A stretch of DNA of 64,000 bases from Portulaca oleracea (GCA_029582165.1 CM055876.1:27969317-28033316); one strand, 5' to 3'. Shown: positions 1-12,067, counted from the first letter of the stretch. Notes: generated by a model from the sequence alone, not told the origin. Translations and numbers: made by a program.

Positions 1-479
1 CCTAATACATTATGTTAAGTACTCCGTAACATCTAAATTGGAATGGATGGAATTATAGTCATGATAGGGTAGTATCAATTATTTTGTATGAGACTCAAAA
101 GTCGTCTATCAAAATAGTTTGAGGAAATATTAAAATCGTGCAATGGCAACTCGTTCTTAAATTATTTCGTCAAGTACAAATGCATTGCATTTGGTCACTC
201 CTTGGATCATCCAATTATATATGCTCAAGTCTTGTTACGTTTGATTAATCCCACTCACCTTAAAAGGCACAAAATTAAAGGAGAAAATGGGTAAATCCTG
301 TGCAATATTCCAAAAGGTTAAATTACAAACCAACTTTTTTTTGGATTAGATTTGACACTAATTAGATACTCCTTTCTTTTGTCTGAATTTTAATTAACTT
401 TTTTTGGAAAGCTAGTTACTAACTTTTTTCTATTTTATATTGAACAAAAATATTTATTTTAATTAAAGATATTTAGTTA
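1..479. other. AT-rich DNA, nothing recognised
   Basis: No reading frame, TIR, LTR end or tandem array could be recognised. The stretch may contain the far 3' end of the minus-strand LINE that lies to its right, but no clear poly-A tail (poly-T on this strand) fixes that end. Confidence 0.4.
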
Positions 480-3200
480 ATTTTTTCACTATCGCATAGT
501 TTTTCACAGTACTTGTTTTCCGTTGCTATCCATAAAAGTTTCACTAACCAAATACACGTTGTGGTCACGACACATAACACCTAGCCTTGTCCAAACTCGT
601 TCACCATGGATGCATCAAAATTAAATTTGACTCCGTCATGATTTTTGGGGACTCCAACGAATTTGTCCGGATAAGTTGTTGCTGCTTAGGCACATGTAAC
701 ATCTCAGTTTAGCCACATCTTTGAATGCTTGCTTTGCTCTAGACATCAAGACGTGGGCTAGGAGAGACTTCTGATTGAAAACTTGTTCATTTTGTGCCAA
801 TGATCAAATTGTTGGGTTGAATGTGGAGACCAATTTTGAGTTGGTCTCTATCTCTTGGGGGCAAGGTAGAAGAGTTTGAGTGGGAATCAAGTTGTTGATT
901 TGTTCCACTTCTTTTTTTGTAATTCCTTTGTTGTAGGGACTCTGTTAATCCTAAAATTGTGTCAGCCTTGTACTATAAATAGAGCCTAGGCACTAGGTTT
1001 ATTTGTATTGTAATTGAGAGTGTTTCATCTTATACCACAATAAATTGACCTGTAATCTCTGTGTTCTTGAGGGAGTTGTGTGAGGCTCATTTGTGAGTGT
1101 TGAGTTCTCAGGTTGTAACTCTAGGGAGGTTATGAGAGATTGTGGAGGTCTGGGAATCTCTAAAACACTGTTGTAATCCTTTGATAGTGCATCGTTCGTG
1201 GTTTTTTTTCCTGGTTTTGGTTTTTCCACGTTAATTCCATGTGTCGAATTTTTATTATTTTTCGCGCTTTATTATTCTTTATCTGCTAACAACGCCCTAA
1301 GAATCCTAACACAAATCTGCCAAGCTACCATCAATCTTGTGTTGAAACCCTCATTGTCACACTCCTCAAACCACTTCAGCAGTAATTCACTTGAATGGAT
1401 ATTGATATCCGCTTGTAGTATATCATTCTCGCCAAGCTTGCTCCACGGATCTTCAAACCCTTTGCAAGAAATAATGGTGTGACAACTATCCTTAACATCC
1501 CGTTCATATCTAGGCCATGTGTTTGAAGGAGCGACATGTCTGTGATGGAGGCGAGCTCTAATTGGGAGGATGTCATTGCTCCATTTCCACCAGAACACTC
1601 TCACTTTTAGTAAACATTTGGCATCCCATAGCTTGTTCTAATATATCGCAAAGTCTTCCAAGTTGATACTTGCACGCAACAAGGAAGGCTGATTTGACAC
1701 TAAAAAATCCCTTGTCGTCATAAACCCAGATCATTCTGCCCTGTAATGGTCTATTGCTGATGGTATGGACAATGTGAGCTCTTTGTCCCGACTGTTAAAG
1801 ACATGTTCAACAACATCAAGGCGCCAAGATATGTTCTCGTGGTCTATCAAGTCGTACATCAATCATAGGTCTATGTCCGAGGGCTTCTTGGTGGTAATCT
1901 TCTTGCCAAGTTCATCATAGGCCTATTCATCGCTCCATATATTAATTTTGCTTCCTTCACCCATCCTCAAATAAAACACCTCCTTTAGAAGCAGATTTAC
2001 CGCCCAGATTCCCTTCCAAGTATAACTAGGTGTGTAGCCTAAATAGGAGTCAACAAAACTATTTCCTTTGAAATATTCAAACAAGCCTTCATCCCTGTTT
2101 GGCAAAAGAGCACCGTTGAAAACATCTAAGCGCCTGAAACCCAAACCTCCAAGACATTTCGGTTTACAAAGGGAGTGCCAAGATTTCCAGTATATCTTCC
2201 TTTTTCCCTCCTCCATGACCCACTAGAATCTTGCACACATCATATATAAATGTCGTCTATTAATGTGGGAGGTAATTTAAAAAATACTAATGATATAAGT
2301 GGGGACAACCCTAACTAACACCTCTTTCCCAGTCCTAGAAAACAATTTTTCCTTCGATCCGCTTAATTCTTTCCAAGTTCTATCTCTAATAGCATCAAAA
2401 ATTACCTTCTTGTTGCGACTAACAAAAGTGGGAGCACCCAAGTACTTCTCATATTTTTTTTACCATTCTCATCTTCAACAAGGAAGCTAATTCCTCCATC
2501 TTCGCAGTGACGACACCTCTACTAAAGGAAAACCTCCGACTTGCCAAACCATCTGGTCCGATGCCTTCTCATATTGGTTGATTATATCTGGAACTTGCAA
2601 GTATTCGTGAGTTGTGGCTCTAACAAAGAGTAACCGTCATATGCAAAGAGTGAGAAATAATCAATCTATTCCTGCTAGCCTTAGCCCTGTGGGTAATTAT
2701 GAGTTAGCAGCCTTGTATAGGAGTTTCACAAAAGCTTATGCAACCAAGATAAACAAATATTGAGAAAGTGAGTCACATTACCTCAGCTTTCGAGAAAGGA
2801 CAACCTATTTAGTACATAGAGCATTGACCATAACTTGATAAGAGACTGATGAAACATAGTTTAAAATCACGTTCACTCAATCCAATCTGAAACCCATTTT
2901 GAGAAGGACAACTTCTAATAAGGCTTATTACATTATGTCATACGCCTTGCTCATATCTAATTTGATGGCTATAACCCCTTTTTTTTACCTATAGGCCTTC
3001 TTTCCGTGATATGAAACAACTCTATGACCACCAACACATTATTCATGATGATTAGGCATCTCGGGACAAAACCACTTTGTTGTGAAGAGCTAATATTCGA
3101 AAGAAAAGTTTTGAGCTTGTTTTCCAAGGTATTAGAAGCGATTTTGTAGATTATATTGCACAGGCTAATGGGTCTGCATTGACATCTACAATTTGTCATT
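480..3200 (-). pseudogene. decayed non-LTR retrotransposon (LINE) ORF2, split by a solo LTR
   Basis: Pieces of a plant LINE reverse-transcriptase polyprotein occur in the right order on the minus strand. An RT core with RPISLCNIIYKIASN and a SGFVPR...NNVLVVIELFH motif lies at 3199-2969. A degraded active-site region is near 2620. The post-RT segment with KPKCLGGLGFRRLDVFN is at 2216-1923, and a zinc-binding RT-associated segment (FWWKWSNDILPIRARL) at 1604-1312. Beyond the solo LTR an RNase H-like segment (VKFNFDASMVNEFGQG) reads from about 645 to 480. Stops and frameshifts occur throughout, so it is inactive. In the family this protein performs target-primed reverse transcription. The 5' part (ORF1 and endonuclease) is not seen, suggesting 5' truncation, as is common for LINEs. 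Confidence 0.8.
810..1311 (+). mobile_element. solo Ty1/copia LTR, TSD CAAAT
   Basis: A 502-bp sequence begins TGTTGGG and ends CCTAACA, and is flanked by identical 5-bp copies of CAAAT (805-809 and 1312-1316). It has a TATA box (TATAAATAG near 975) and a downstream U5-like stretch with the 'GTGGTTTTTTTCC...CCACGTTAA' pattern also seen in the copia LTRs at 13.5 kb and 62.6 kb. No internal retroelement sequence is present, so it is the product of LTR-LTR recombination. It sits inside the minus-strand LINE and is therefore younger than it. A fragment of the same LTR family occurs at 46031-46119. Confidence 0.85.
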
Positions 3201-3443
3201 TAATATTCATAATACAATTTTTACCAAATTTACCTCCATATTCTCACATTAGTAATAATTAGGTTGTATCAATTTAAGTAAATTTAAAGTTGTTCTTCCT
3301 GATTATATCAATTTAAATAAATATATAGTTTTTCTCTCTAACTATATTAGTTATTCTAATATCTCTCCAGTATCTTAAAGTGACAAATGTATAGGGATGG
3401 AACTGGGGGAGGGGGTGTTTTAGCAATTTGCTCCACAAGTTAT
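3201..3443. other. AT-rich spacer, nothing recognised
   Basis: Lies between the 5'-truncated end of the minus-strand LINE and an LTR-like relic. No coding or repeat signal was seen. Confidence 0.4.
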
Positions 3444-3988
3444 TGTTGGGTTTTATGGCCTATAGGATCCTCCTAGGGTTCAAAATTTATAAGTGACATT
3501 TATTTGAACCTAATTTTCTTGTATAGTCAGTTGAGCCACTATTCAGTTATTCTTTCTAGAGAGATAGAAAAGAGTATCCCCCCCCCCCAGTTATCCTATA
3601 CCATTGGAAAATGCGAGAGATTTGTTAAGATGAGGGTATCAAATCACACACTGTGATTCTCATCGTTGTACTCTTTCCTGTATCATAGTGGATTATTTTT
3701 TTGACTTCGTTGTCCATGATGGTGTAATAATGTAATATCGATTGATGATCGAATCATATACTGTGATTGTAATCATTATACACTTGTACTCTTTCCTACC
3801 TCATAGTGGATTAATTTTTGGTTTTCGTCTTCCGTCAGTCTTTCTCTCACTTCTTGGGGTTTCCATGAATTCCTGGTGTTTGTTTCACTGATTTCATTCT
3901 TCTCTAATTTTATCGTTATTTCTTTCATCTCTATATCCGCTTCCGTTTTATCTACAATCACGCAGGTAGTACTCTGAATTTTCTTTTA
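3444..3988 (+). mobile_element. degenerate copia-like LTR relic with internal duplication
   Basis: Starts TGTTGGG and contains two copies of an 'AATCACACACTGTGATT ... CTCTTTCCT ... TCATAGTGGATTA' block about 110 bp apart (3643 and 3753). The same block occurs once in the copia element 2 LTR (13463 onward). A U5-like 'GGTTTTCG...TTTCCATGAATTCCTGGTGTTTG' pattern follows. A GTTAT direct repeat (3439-3443 and 3989-3993) could be the TSD, but the 3' end reads TTTTA rather than CA, so the exact border is doubtful. A run of nine to ten C residues near 3580 is notable. Confidence 0.45.
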
Positions 3989-4549
3989 GTTATGTGATTA
4001 TGTTTGACAAGGTTGTCATGTGTTAAGTTCTCTATCTGAGTAAGTGTGAGCTTACTGAACCTTGACAATAGTTCTCTCAATTACTTTCTCCCTATGTTAT
4101 TAACCCATTGGGTTTTTGTGAGATTGAACTTAGTTGGACGCCTTCACATTATACATATACCATTACATAAAAGAAACTATGCAACTATATTTTAGTAATA
4201 TTTGGAAAACCAGAAGGCAAAAAGGATTTTCATGACATAGTAACCTTATTTTTTTAATAAATAATCGTCACTTAGCTAAATATTATTGATTCAACCAAAA
4301 CATCAATACAGTAAGATATTTGTCTTACAATAAAATAGGCAAGGCATCACATTAACTGAAATTGTCAAAATACCAGCTCACTAAATTCGACACACGCTGC
4401 ATCTTTCCAAAATTGAGTTGTCCCATCGGATTTTGCCAATATCCATTAATTTACAATAGTTATACTTAAATTAGTCTAATGTTATGGTCAAACACGAAAG
4501 GAAATTTCTCTTAGTATGCCTTAGCCTAATATAGATAAGGCAAGGCATT
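3989..4549. other. AT-rich spacer, no gene seen
   Basis: Only a short imperfect hairpin (ATGCCTTAGCC ... GGCAAGGCAT, about 4517-4549) and a nearby second copy of GGCAAGGCATCAC (about 4338) stand out. No reading frame is supported. Confidence 0.35.
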
Positions 4550-5395
4550 ACTATTCATCGCCCCCCCCCCCCATTTTACTCACGTTACCCCCTTCCCCCT
4601 TTGACCTTTTGCGCTTGCTCATCTTCTCTCTCATTCTCTCTCTCAACTTTCTCTCCCAACTTACTCATCATCTGTCAAAATTCAGAAGTTCTTTCTTCAC
4701 GAAAGAATCAATTACGATATTTTAACTTCAAACTAGCTTGAAAATGCAAGGTGTAGTTTTTTTTTGTATTTCGCCAGAGGCCCCAAACCGCACCAAAATC
4801 ACGATTGAAATATGGTCCGGTCGCACCCAGAACGTGGTTGGACCATACCGCGATCCAGATGCGGCCGGACCATGGTGCAGTGGCATTTTGGGTGCGGCCC
4901 GACCATGATTCGACCGCGTGCTGGGTGCAGTCAGACCTTGGTCCGGCAGCACCCAAATTGCGGCTGAACCATGGTCGGGCCGGTACTAGGTGCGACCACA
5001 CAATGGTCTAGCCGCAATCTAGGTGCGACTGGACCTTTTTCAATTTTTTTAAAAATATGGTTTAGGCACTCAAAAACCAACTACACTTACTTCAAATTCA
5101 AGGTATTAACTTCAGAAAAATCATATTCACATTTATAAACACATAAATTCAACTACAAATTAAAACAAATGAATTAAAGTTCAAGAAAAATGAAGGTGGC
5201 GTTTTGGTGGTCAACGGCGATGGCGGAGGTGGTCAGCAGTGGTGGTATGTGTGAGAGAGAGGTCAGAGAGAGAGAGAGAGAGTTGAGCGAGACTTGAGAG
5301 ATAAAGGGTAAAGCTGTAAAATATTTGCAAAAAGGGGGCAATGTGAGTAATTTAGAGGGCAACAGAGAGTAAAAGGGTTCATATCGTTTATCACA
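4550..5395. mobile_element. fold-back TIR element (MITE-like) with CT/GA-rich arms
   Basis: The two ends are imperfect inverted repeats about 100 bp long. The left arm reads TTTTACTCACGTTACCCCC followed by CTCTCT-rich DNA; the right arm, read backward, gives AATTACTCACATTGCCCCC followed by CTCTCTCT-rich DNA. A 12- to 13-base C run at 4561 marks the left end and an (AG)n tract (about 5258-5281) the right arm. I could not identify a TSD, so the superfamily is unknown. The interior carries the GC-rich dyad minisatellite listed separately. Confidence 0.55.
4800..5035. repeat. GC-rich minisatellite of self-complementary units
   Basis: About six degenerate units of roughly 30-37 bp alternate GGTGCGGCCGGACC-type and GGTCCGGCCGCACC-type halves around ATGG, so units pair with themselves and with neighbours. 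The GC content contrasts sharply with the AT-rich surroundings. Open frames across it on both strands (4708-5011) reflect its composition and are not genes. Confidence 0.65.
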
Positions 5396-5480
5396 TTTTG
5401 ATTTTTAAAATTTTCATATTATTCTTAGACCAATAGTTTCTCATATAATATTTTATTAACAATTATCATAATTTTAGGAT

Positions 5481-6012
5481 GGAAAATTTGATTCTAATAA
5501 TCTCTACTTTCCGCTTTTCTATGTCAATAATCGATCCTTACTTTGTTTTTGTATTCTAGTGGTCCAAAAAAATTCTATTATGGTGGGACACCACTGAGTG
5601 CATACCCTAAATATCATAGATTTTGATTTGTATTTGATTCAAAACTTAGTACAACATATCTCCACCATTTTTAATAAGTTTACAACATTTGTCCCAAATT
5701 TTTTCAATTTATTTTGGATTTATTACGATTTTTTTTACTTTTATTCCTTTAAAAAAATCATAGCAATTGCTCGAATTCACAAAAAAAATTAAAAATTCTT
5801 TTAGTAACTACTTCATAACCTTTTTAGAGGTAGGAATGAAAAAAAAAATAAAAACAATATGAGGTAGGAATGAAAACAATAAAAAAAAATGTGGATGTAG
5901 ATTTGGTACCAGTAGAATATAATTTTTTTTTTGAAAGACCACAATACAAAATGAAAGTAGGATTATTAGCATACAATAGTTGACAGTAGGGATTATTAGA
6001 ATCCAATTTTCC
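5481..6012. mobile_element. Mutator-type MITE copy 1, 9-bp TSD
   Basis: A 532-bp AT-rich element with TIRs GGAAAATTTGATTC (left) and, reversed, GGAAAATTGGATTC (right). It is flanked by perfect 9-bp direct repeats TTTTAGGAT (5472-5480 and 6013-6021). Nine-base TSDs are the hallmark of Mutator-like elements. A related copy with the same layout lies at 49589-50123 and a shorter relative at about 59539-59834. No transposase is encoded. Confidence 0.85.
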
Positions 6013-7185
6013 TTTTAGGATACTATTTTCTGTTATAATAATGGTATTAATCTTATATAACAAATTATTGTATATGTTGACAAATATTCAAAGTTTTTAA
6101 AATTTCAATGATATGATTTCAAAAACAACAAATAGTATGGAATGGAGTGACTAACAAACTTGCTCAAGAACTTTGCAACTCAAGTGTCATGAGAATAGGA
6201 TGTCTATCTTCCTTAATTAGGGCTTGTTTGGAGAGATTTCAGGAATGGATTGAGTATGGAATTAGAAACCTGAGGGGGGAGGTTGGATATGGAATTAGAA
6301 CTCAAAATTGAAGTTGTTTGGAGAAAAATTGGAATGGAATCAAATTCCATTCCTACAGTTTAGTGAGCAGTTATGGAATGGAATCAAGTCTATTTTTTTT
6401 AAAATTTTTGACTTATTGTATATATTGTGGGATATATTATTTTGAAAAAATTTCATATTTTTATTAGTTGTAATTAATTTTTTCAATTTTTAATAATTAA
6501 TCATGACTAAGTTTAGAATGAATATATCCCACACAACTTCTCATATTCAGAATTAATATATGGCTATATCTCCCTTTCCTCTTCTCCAAGGACCACCATC
6601 TCACCTTCCTATCTATCTTCCTTACACTTTTCAATTTGCATAATTTCAGATTTTTTTTGATAATTAACGGTCAAAACACCCTTTTATAAAGTCAGATTGA
6701 GCCAATGTACTCAGTTAGGCATCGTCAGCCACAAACCGGCTAGAGCATGAGAAGCCACCTCCACCAGTTACACCAACTGCAGAATATCCAAACAGACAAA
6801 ATCAACTGGTAAGATAAAGGTTATTACTTTAAAAAAAAACATGGATAAGTGCCTAGCCGCTAAAGAATTCTTCCAAACCAATGGCTAAGTGCATAATTCT
6901 AGATTGCTCCTCCAAATTAAGCAACAACCTCACCTCCTCCATCTCTGTTCTCTTCTTGAATTGCAAAATCAAGCCCAAATCGTTCCTTTCGACCAGACTA
7001 ACAAATCTCAGTCTCCTTATTTCTTCCTCGATCATTGCAAGTGAGATGATGAATCAAACATTCAAGCAACGGTGACAATGGCTTGTTGGTAGTTGGGGAT
7101 GGTTATGAAAACGTAGCAATGGTGGCCAGATCTGAAAACTGAGGGTGTGAGATGATTGGTACTATAGCAGAATGGGTATGATTTC

Positions 7186-7377
7186 TATAGAGAATCGAAT
7201 TAGTTTTCAATTTGTTACAATTTGTTATTACAGCAGATGGGTTGTTGGGGTTTCTGTTATAACCTTCTTCCACCACTGCTCGTAACTAATTTTTTCTTAC
7301 TCTCATATTTATTTGTATCATTGGTTCAGATGTTAATATATACAGATACACAAAATTCTCTCAAATATTTTTTCTCA
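7186..7377 (+). repeat. 5' LTR of copia element 1
   Basis: 192 bp, starting TATAGAG, where the 3' copy has the expected TGTAGAG (a G-to-A change at the LTR end), and ending TTTTCTCA. It is equal in length to the 3' LTR at 12076-12267. Confidence 0.9.
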
Positions 7378-7389
7378 TGGTATCAGAGC
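7378..7389 (+). other. primer-binding site, tRNA-Met
   Basis: TGGTATCAGAGC directly abuts the 5' LTR. It is the standard 12-base complement of the 3' end of plant initiator tRNA-Met, where minus-strand synthesis starts. Confidence 0.9.
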
Positions 7390-7484
7390 ATCAAGTTCTG
7401 ATCCACTTCTTAATCTTTCTTTGATCGATTTACTGATCATTGATTCCTTCCTTTGATCATCTTTTCTGGTGATCAATTACCATC

Positions 7485-8512
7485 ATGACTGATGGTGAAA
7501 TTTCTGGTGCTATTCCCAATGAAGAAGAAGAGAGATCGAACTTCACTGAAGTTTATAATAATGATTCGTTGTATTTGCAACCCTCGGATCATCCTGGATT
7601 ACAACTTGTGAGTATCAAACTCACAGGAAACAATTTTCAAAAATGGAGCAGGTCGGTGAAGATTGCCCTAATAACCAAAGTCAAGTTGGGATTCATCACT
7701 GGAAAATGTGCGAAGTCAAGCTATAAGGGTGCACATCTGGAGCAATGGATCAAGTGTGATAATATGGTGATCAGCTGGATTCTAAACTCTATTATTCCGG
7801 ATCTTTCTGAATCATTTCTTTATGTGGATTCTTCAAAAGAATTATGGGAGGAACTTACAGAACGATTTGGTCAAAGCAATGGTCCAATGTTGTTCCAGTT
7901 GGAGAAGGAAATTCATGACCTACATCAAGGAAATAATTCAGTTGTTATTTACTACACCAAGCTGAAACAGTTGTGGGATGAGCTTAATGCCATGACTAGC
8001 ATTCCTGAATGCACTTGTCCTGCGACTTGTCCTCATGGTAAACAAGCAGCTTTATTAGAACAGAAGAGATGGCTGGTACAATTCATGATGAAACTTAATG
8101 ATGATTATGATGTCATTCGAGGACAGATTCTTTCTATGGAACCATTGCCTTCTGTGAATAAGGCCTTCTCCATTATTCAAAGAGTTGAGAGTCAGAAGCA
8201 AGTGTCTGGCAGTCTTCACTCGATTGGTGAAGTTGCAGCCCATGTTTCCAAGCAAACCCTTGGCAATCAGAACGAGATAAACAGTGCCTTGATTGCCAAA
8301 AATACTCAGAAGGAAAAGAAGGATGGCAAGAAAGAAAAGGGCATAAATATTGCTCTTATTGTCAGAAGACCGGGCATGAAAGAGATCAATGATTCAAGTT
8401 GCATGGCTATCCAGAATGGTTCGAGAAAATGAGAAACCAGAAGGCTGAATCACCAAGAACTGCTGCAATTGCTTCATCAAACATTGATAGCAACAATATT
8501 GAAACTCTTTAG
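7485..8512 (+). pseudogene. gag: copia element 1 gag (broken)
   Basis: The capsid protein gene begins MTDGEISGAIPNEEE at the first ATG after the leader. It carries the copia gag signature LTGNNFQKWSRSVKIAL (residues about 47-63) and KLKQLWDEL. The frame is open for 315 codons, but the CCHC zinc knuckle (CSYCQKTGHERDQ, then a stop where the last Cys belongs) lies in another frame after an indel in the A/G run near 8335. TGA at 8390-8392 falls at the final knuckle cysteine, and TAG at 8510-8512 follows. In the family gag forms the virus-like particle and binds the RNA genome; this copy cannot make a full protein. Confidence 0.85.
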
Positions 8513-8550
8513 AAGTTTCTTATGGTATTAATTCACCTCTGGATACTAGA

Positions 8551-10117
8551 TTGGTTCATGCTGTGGCTCAAGAGATGCTGAGGCTATCCAAGGGCAAACA
8601 GAATATTGATACTCAAGTGGATTCACAGCATCAGTTCAGTCAGTTTGCAGGTAATCAATATATAGTTACCTCTGTTAATAATCTGGATATTTGTTGTGCT
8701 ATTGAGAAGAATGATCTGTCTTGGATAGTGGATATTGGAGCAAGTGACCATATGGCTTATGATATGAGAATGTTTATGGATATGTTCACCTTACCCCATC
8801 CCATACAAGTTGTTATGCCAGATGGAAGCATCAAGATAGTAACATTGGCTGGCAGGATAACAGTTACTCCTGACATTGTGCTTGAAAAAGTTCTTTATAT
8901 ACCTGAATTCAAGTATAATCTTATGTCAGTCATCAAACTCCTGAATGATAAAGGGTTTTGTGTCAACATGTATCTTGACAAATGTGTGTTTCAAGACCCT
9001 TCAAATAATAGAGTGGTGGCAGTGGCTCGGGTAATTGGAGGATTATATAGATTGATGCCAAGGTTGTCTGACTCGAGTCCAGAGAATGATGTTCAGAGAA
9101 GTCTCAAGTCTATTGTTGCTTTAGTAGCTAATAATACTATGTCCCTAGATATCTTACATGCTAGGTTAGGACATGCTTCTATGTCTAAACTAGCTCATAT
9201 TGCTGAATTTAAACATCTTGTTCATGAATCTTATGATTGCGAGACTTGTATTCTTGCAAAGGCACATAGGCTCCCTTTTGATAGAAGCTCAATAAAGACT
9301 ACTATGATTTTTCAATTGGTGCATATGGATCTATGGGGGCCATACAAAGTGGGAAATATAGATGGTGCTCATTTTTTCCTAACTATAGTTGATGATTTTA
9401 GCATATGTACATGGACACAGATGCTAAAGCACAAGACTCAGGTCTTTGATTCCATTGTCAATTTTTTTAATCTGGTGGAAACTCAGTACAATACCAAGAT
9501 TAAAACCATCAGATCTGATAATGGCACTGAATTTATTCAACATTCTTGTGCTTCCTTTTTTGCTTATCATAAATCAAAAATATGTTGTTGGCACTCCACA
9601 ACAGAATGGTGTAGTGGAGAGGAAGCACACACACCTTTTGGAGGTTGCTCGGGCTCTCAGATTCCAATCTCACCTGCCAAAACATTTTTGGGGAGAGTGT
9701 GTTATGACTGCTACACACATTATTAACAGGCTTCCCATGAAAATTCTGGGATGGAAGAGTCCTTATGAGGTCTTGCATGGTGTTCCTCCAGATTTATCCA
9801 ATTTGAGAACTATTGGTTGCTTGTGTTATGCCACCAATACAGGGAAGAGAGACAAGATGGATGCTAAGGCCATGAAATGTATTTTGTTGGGATACAGTCT
9901 GGGCATCAAAGGTTTCACATTATATGGTTTGGAGGAGAAGAAATTTTTTTATAGCAGAGATGTATTATTCAAGGAAAGTGTGTTTCCTTTTCATACTTTG
10001 GTCAACACAGACATTTCCTCAGAATCTTCCACTCTATGGCCATCTTTTGAGGATACTCATTTGCTCTCACATCTGCCCATTGACACACTATCTCCTCCAC
10101 TTGAACAGACTGTTTGA
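8551..10117 (+). pseudogene. pol: copia element 1 protease-integrase region (broken)
   Basis: The protease motif reads WIVDIGASDHM; the catalytic D-T/S-G has become D-I-G (8731-8739), likely inactivating. The GAG-pre-integrase zinc region HARLGH ... CETCILAK is present near residue 203. The integrase catalytic residues follow in HMDLWGPY, RSDNGTEF and, in a shifted frame, PQQNGVVERKH (E). The frame change lies near 9560, so the upstream frame ends at 9726 while the true downstream frame runs to 10117 (GYSLGIKGFTLYG...FYSRDVLF). The enzyme would mature the polyprotein and insert cDNA; this copy is dead. Confidence 0.88.
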
Positions 10118-10192
10118 CCTCCTTCATCTACACCAAACAGCCCCTTTCATTACATTCATCATACACCTTCATCTTCTTCTTCACCAAACATT

Positions 10193-12067
10193 GTGCCTCA
10201 TACCTCTCCTTCTGAGCCTGACAATTCTGGACGACATTCTGAACCTTCAGTTCCTTCCACTTCTTACATAAATACATCTCCCAACACTAATTCTCAAAAC
10301 ACTACCATCACTCATATATCACCACCTCGAAGATCCCAAAGACATAGAGGTCCTCCTGTTTGGCTCAATGATTTTATTCATCAAGCTAAAATCACTTCAT
10401 CAACCAGTTCTCAATCTCACAGTTTTTCTAGCTCATCTCAACATCCTCTTCTTCAGCAAGATGACCTTAATCATTTATCCACAGACTTTGTTTCTTCATT
10501 CCTCAGCACCTTACGTATTCATAAACCCTCTACATATCATTAAGCTTGTGAGAGTCCTGAATGGGTGTTGGCCATGAATGAAGAGCTCAAGGCTCTTGAA
10601 GATAATCATACTTGGATTCTTACTGATTTGCCACCTGGTAAGAAACCATTGTCTTCTAAATGGGTGTACAAGGTCAAATTTTGACCTGATGGTTCTGTTG
10701 AGAGGTACAAGGCCAGGCTGGTTATTCGAGGTTTCGAGCAAGTCAAGGACAAGGATTATAAAAACACATTTTCACCTGTTGCTAAGCTCAGTATTGTGCG
10801 AGTTCTTATTTCCTTAGCTACTTCTAAGGGATGGCCTCTTCATCAGCTCGACATCAACAATGCTTTCCTCCATGGCTTTATTGAGGAGGAAGTTTATATG
10901 CAACCTCCACAAGGCTACACCAAAGCAACTCCTGGACAAGTGTGCAAACTTGAACGATCATTATATGGCTTGAAACAGGCGTCTAGGCAATGGAATGTTG
11001 AACTTACTAAGTTTCTCACACAGCTGGGTTATGTGCAGTCCAAGGTTGATTATTCCCTTTTTGTCAAGGACAACAATGGCTTATTCACACACATTTTGTT
11101 GTATGTAGATGATCTATTAATTACTGGGAATGATGTTCACAACATCATGACAATCAAAGAGCAGCTATATCAGGCCTTCACTATTAAAGATCTTGGTGCA
11201 GCCCGATATTTTCTCGGCATTGAAATAGCAAGGTCTGACTCCGGCACTTTTCTCAACCAAAGAAAATATATTGTTGATATTCTTGATGATGTTGGTTTAT
11301 CTGGTGTGAAGCCAACTAAATTTCCACTTCCCAAAGGCTTGAAGCTCTCCACTGAGTCTAGAGACCTACTTTCAGACCCTGAATCTTATAGGCGGATCAT
11401 TGGTGGGCTCCTTTATCTCACCATCACTCGCCTAGATATCTCTTATGCCACCCAGCACCTTAGTCAGTTCATTCAGCATCCACGTATACCTCATTATCAT
11501 GCTGCTTTGCATGTTTTACGTTACCTAAAATGGACCATCAACTTTGGTCTTTTCTATTCTGTGCCTTCTACTGCTGCTCTTCCTGTTGAAGCCTACTATG
11601 ATGCTGATTGGGGAGGATGTCCCATGTCAGCTAAATCTCTGACAGGCTATTGTGTTTTTCTTGGTGGCAACTTGGTCTCTTGGAAAACCAAGAAGCAGAA
11701 AACGGTTCCAAAATCTTCTGCTGAAGCAGAATATCGTGTTATGTCCAGTGCTACTTCAGAGCTGGAATGGATTGCTCATCTCCTTCAGGACTTGAAGGTT
11801 TCTTTGCAATTGCCCATTACATTGCATTGTGACAACCGGGCTGCTACGCACATTGCTTCCAACCCGGTTTTTCACGAGAGAACTAAACATCTAAACATAG
11901 ATTGTCATTACACTAGAGATAAGCTCACAGAAGGTTTTCTTCAACTTGCTCATGTTCATTCCAAGGACCAGCTTGCTGACATATTAACCAAACCCTTGGG
12001 AGAGCTATCTCATCTTTATTTGGCTTCAAGGTTGGGAGTGTTGGAACATCCACCACATCCACCTTGA
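10193..12067 (+). pseudogene. pol: copia element 1 RT and RNase H region (two stops)
   Basis: A linker with PPRRSQRHRGPPVWLNDF leads into the RT. The frame is closed by TAA at 10541-10543, just before ACESPEWVLAMNEEL, and by TGA at 10682-10684, just before PDGSVERYKARLV. Both are at places where Gln and Arg are usual, so both fit C-to-T changes. Downstream the frame is open to 12067. It carries LDINNAFLHG, the RT active site YVDDLLITG (about 11103), LYLTITRLDISYA, and RNase H with DADWGGCP, SSAEAEYR and LHCDNRAA. The C-terminus ends near the 3' LTR as usual for copia. Confidence 0.9.

Noticed and set aside
4708..5011. Frames on both strands through GC-rich DNA
   Set aside because: They are produced by the dyad minisatellite, which lacks stop codons in several frames.
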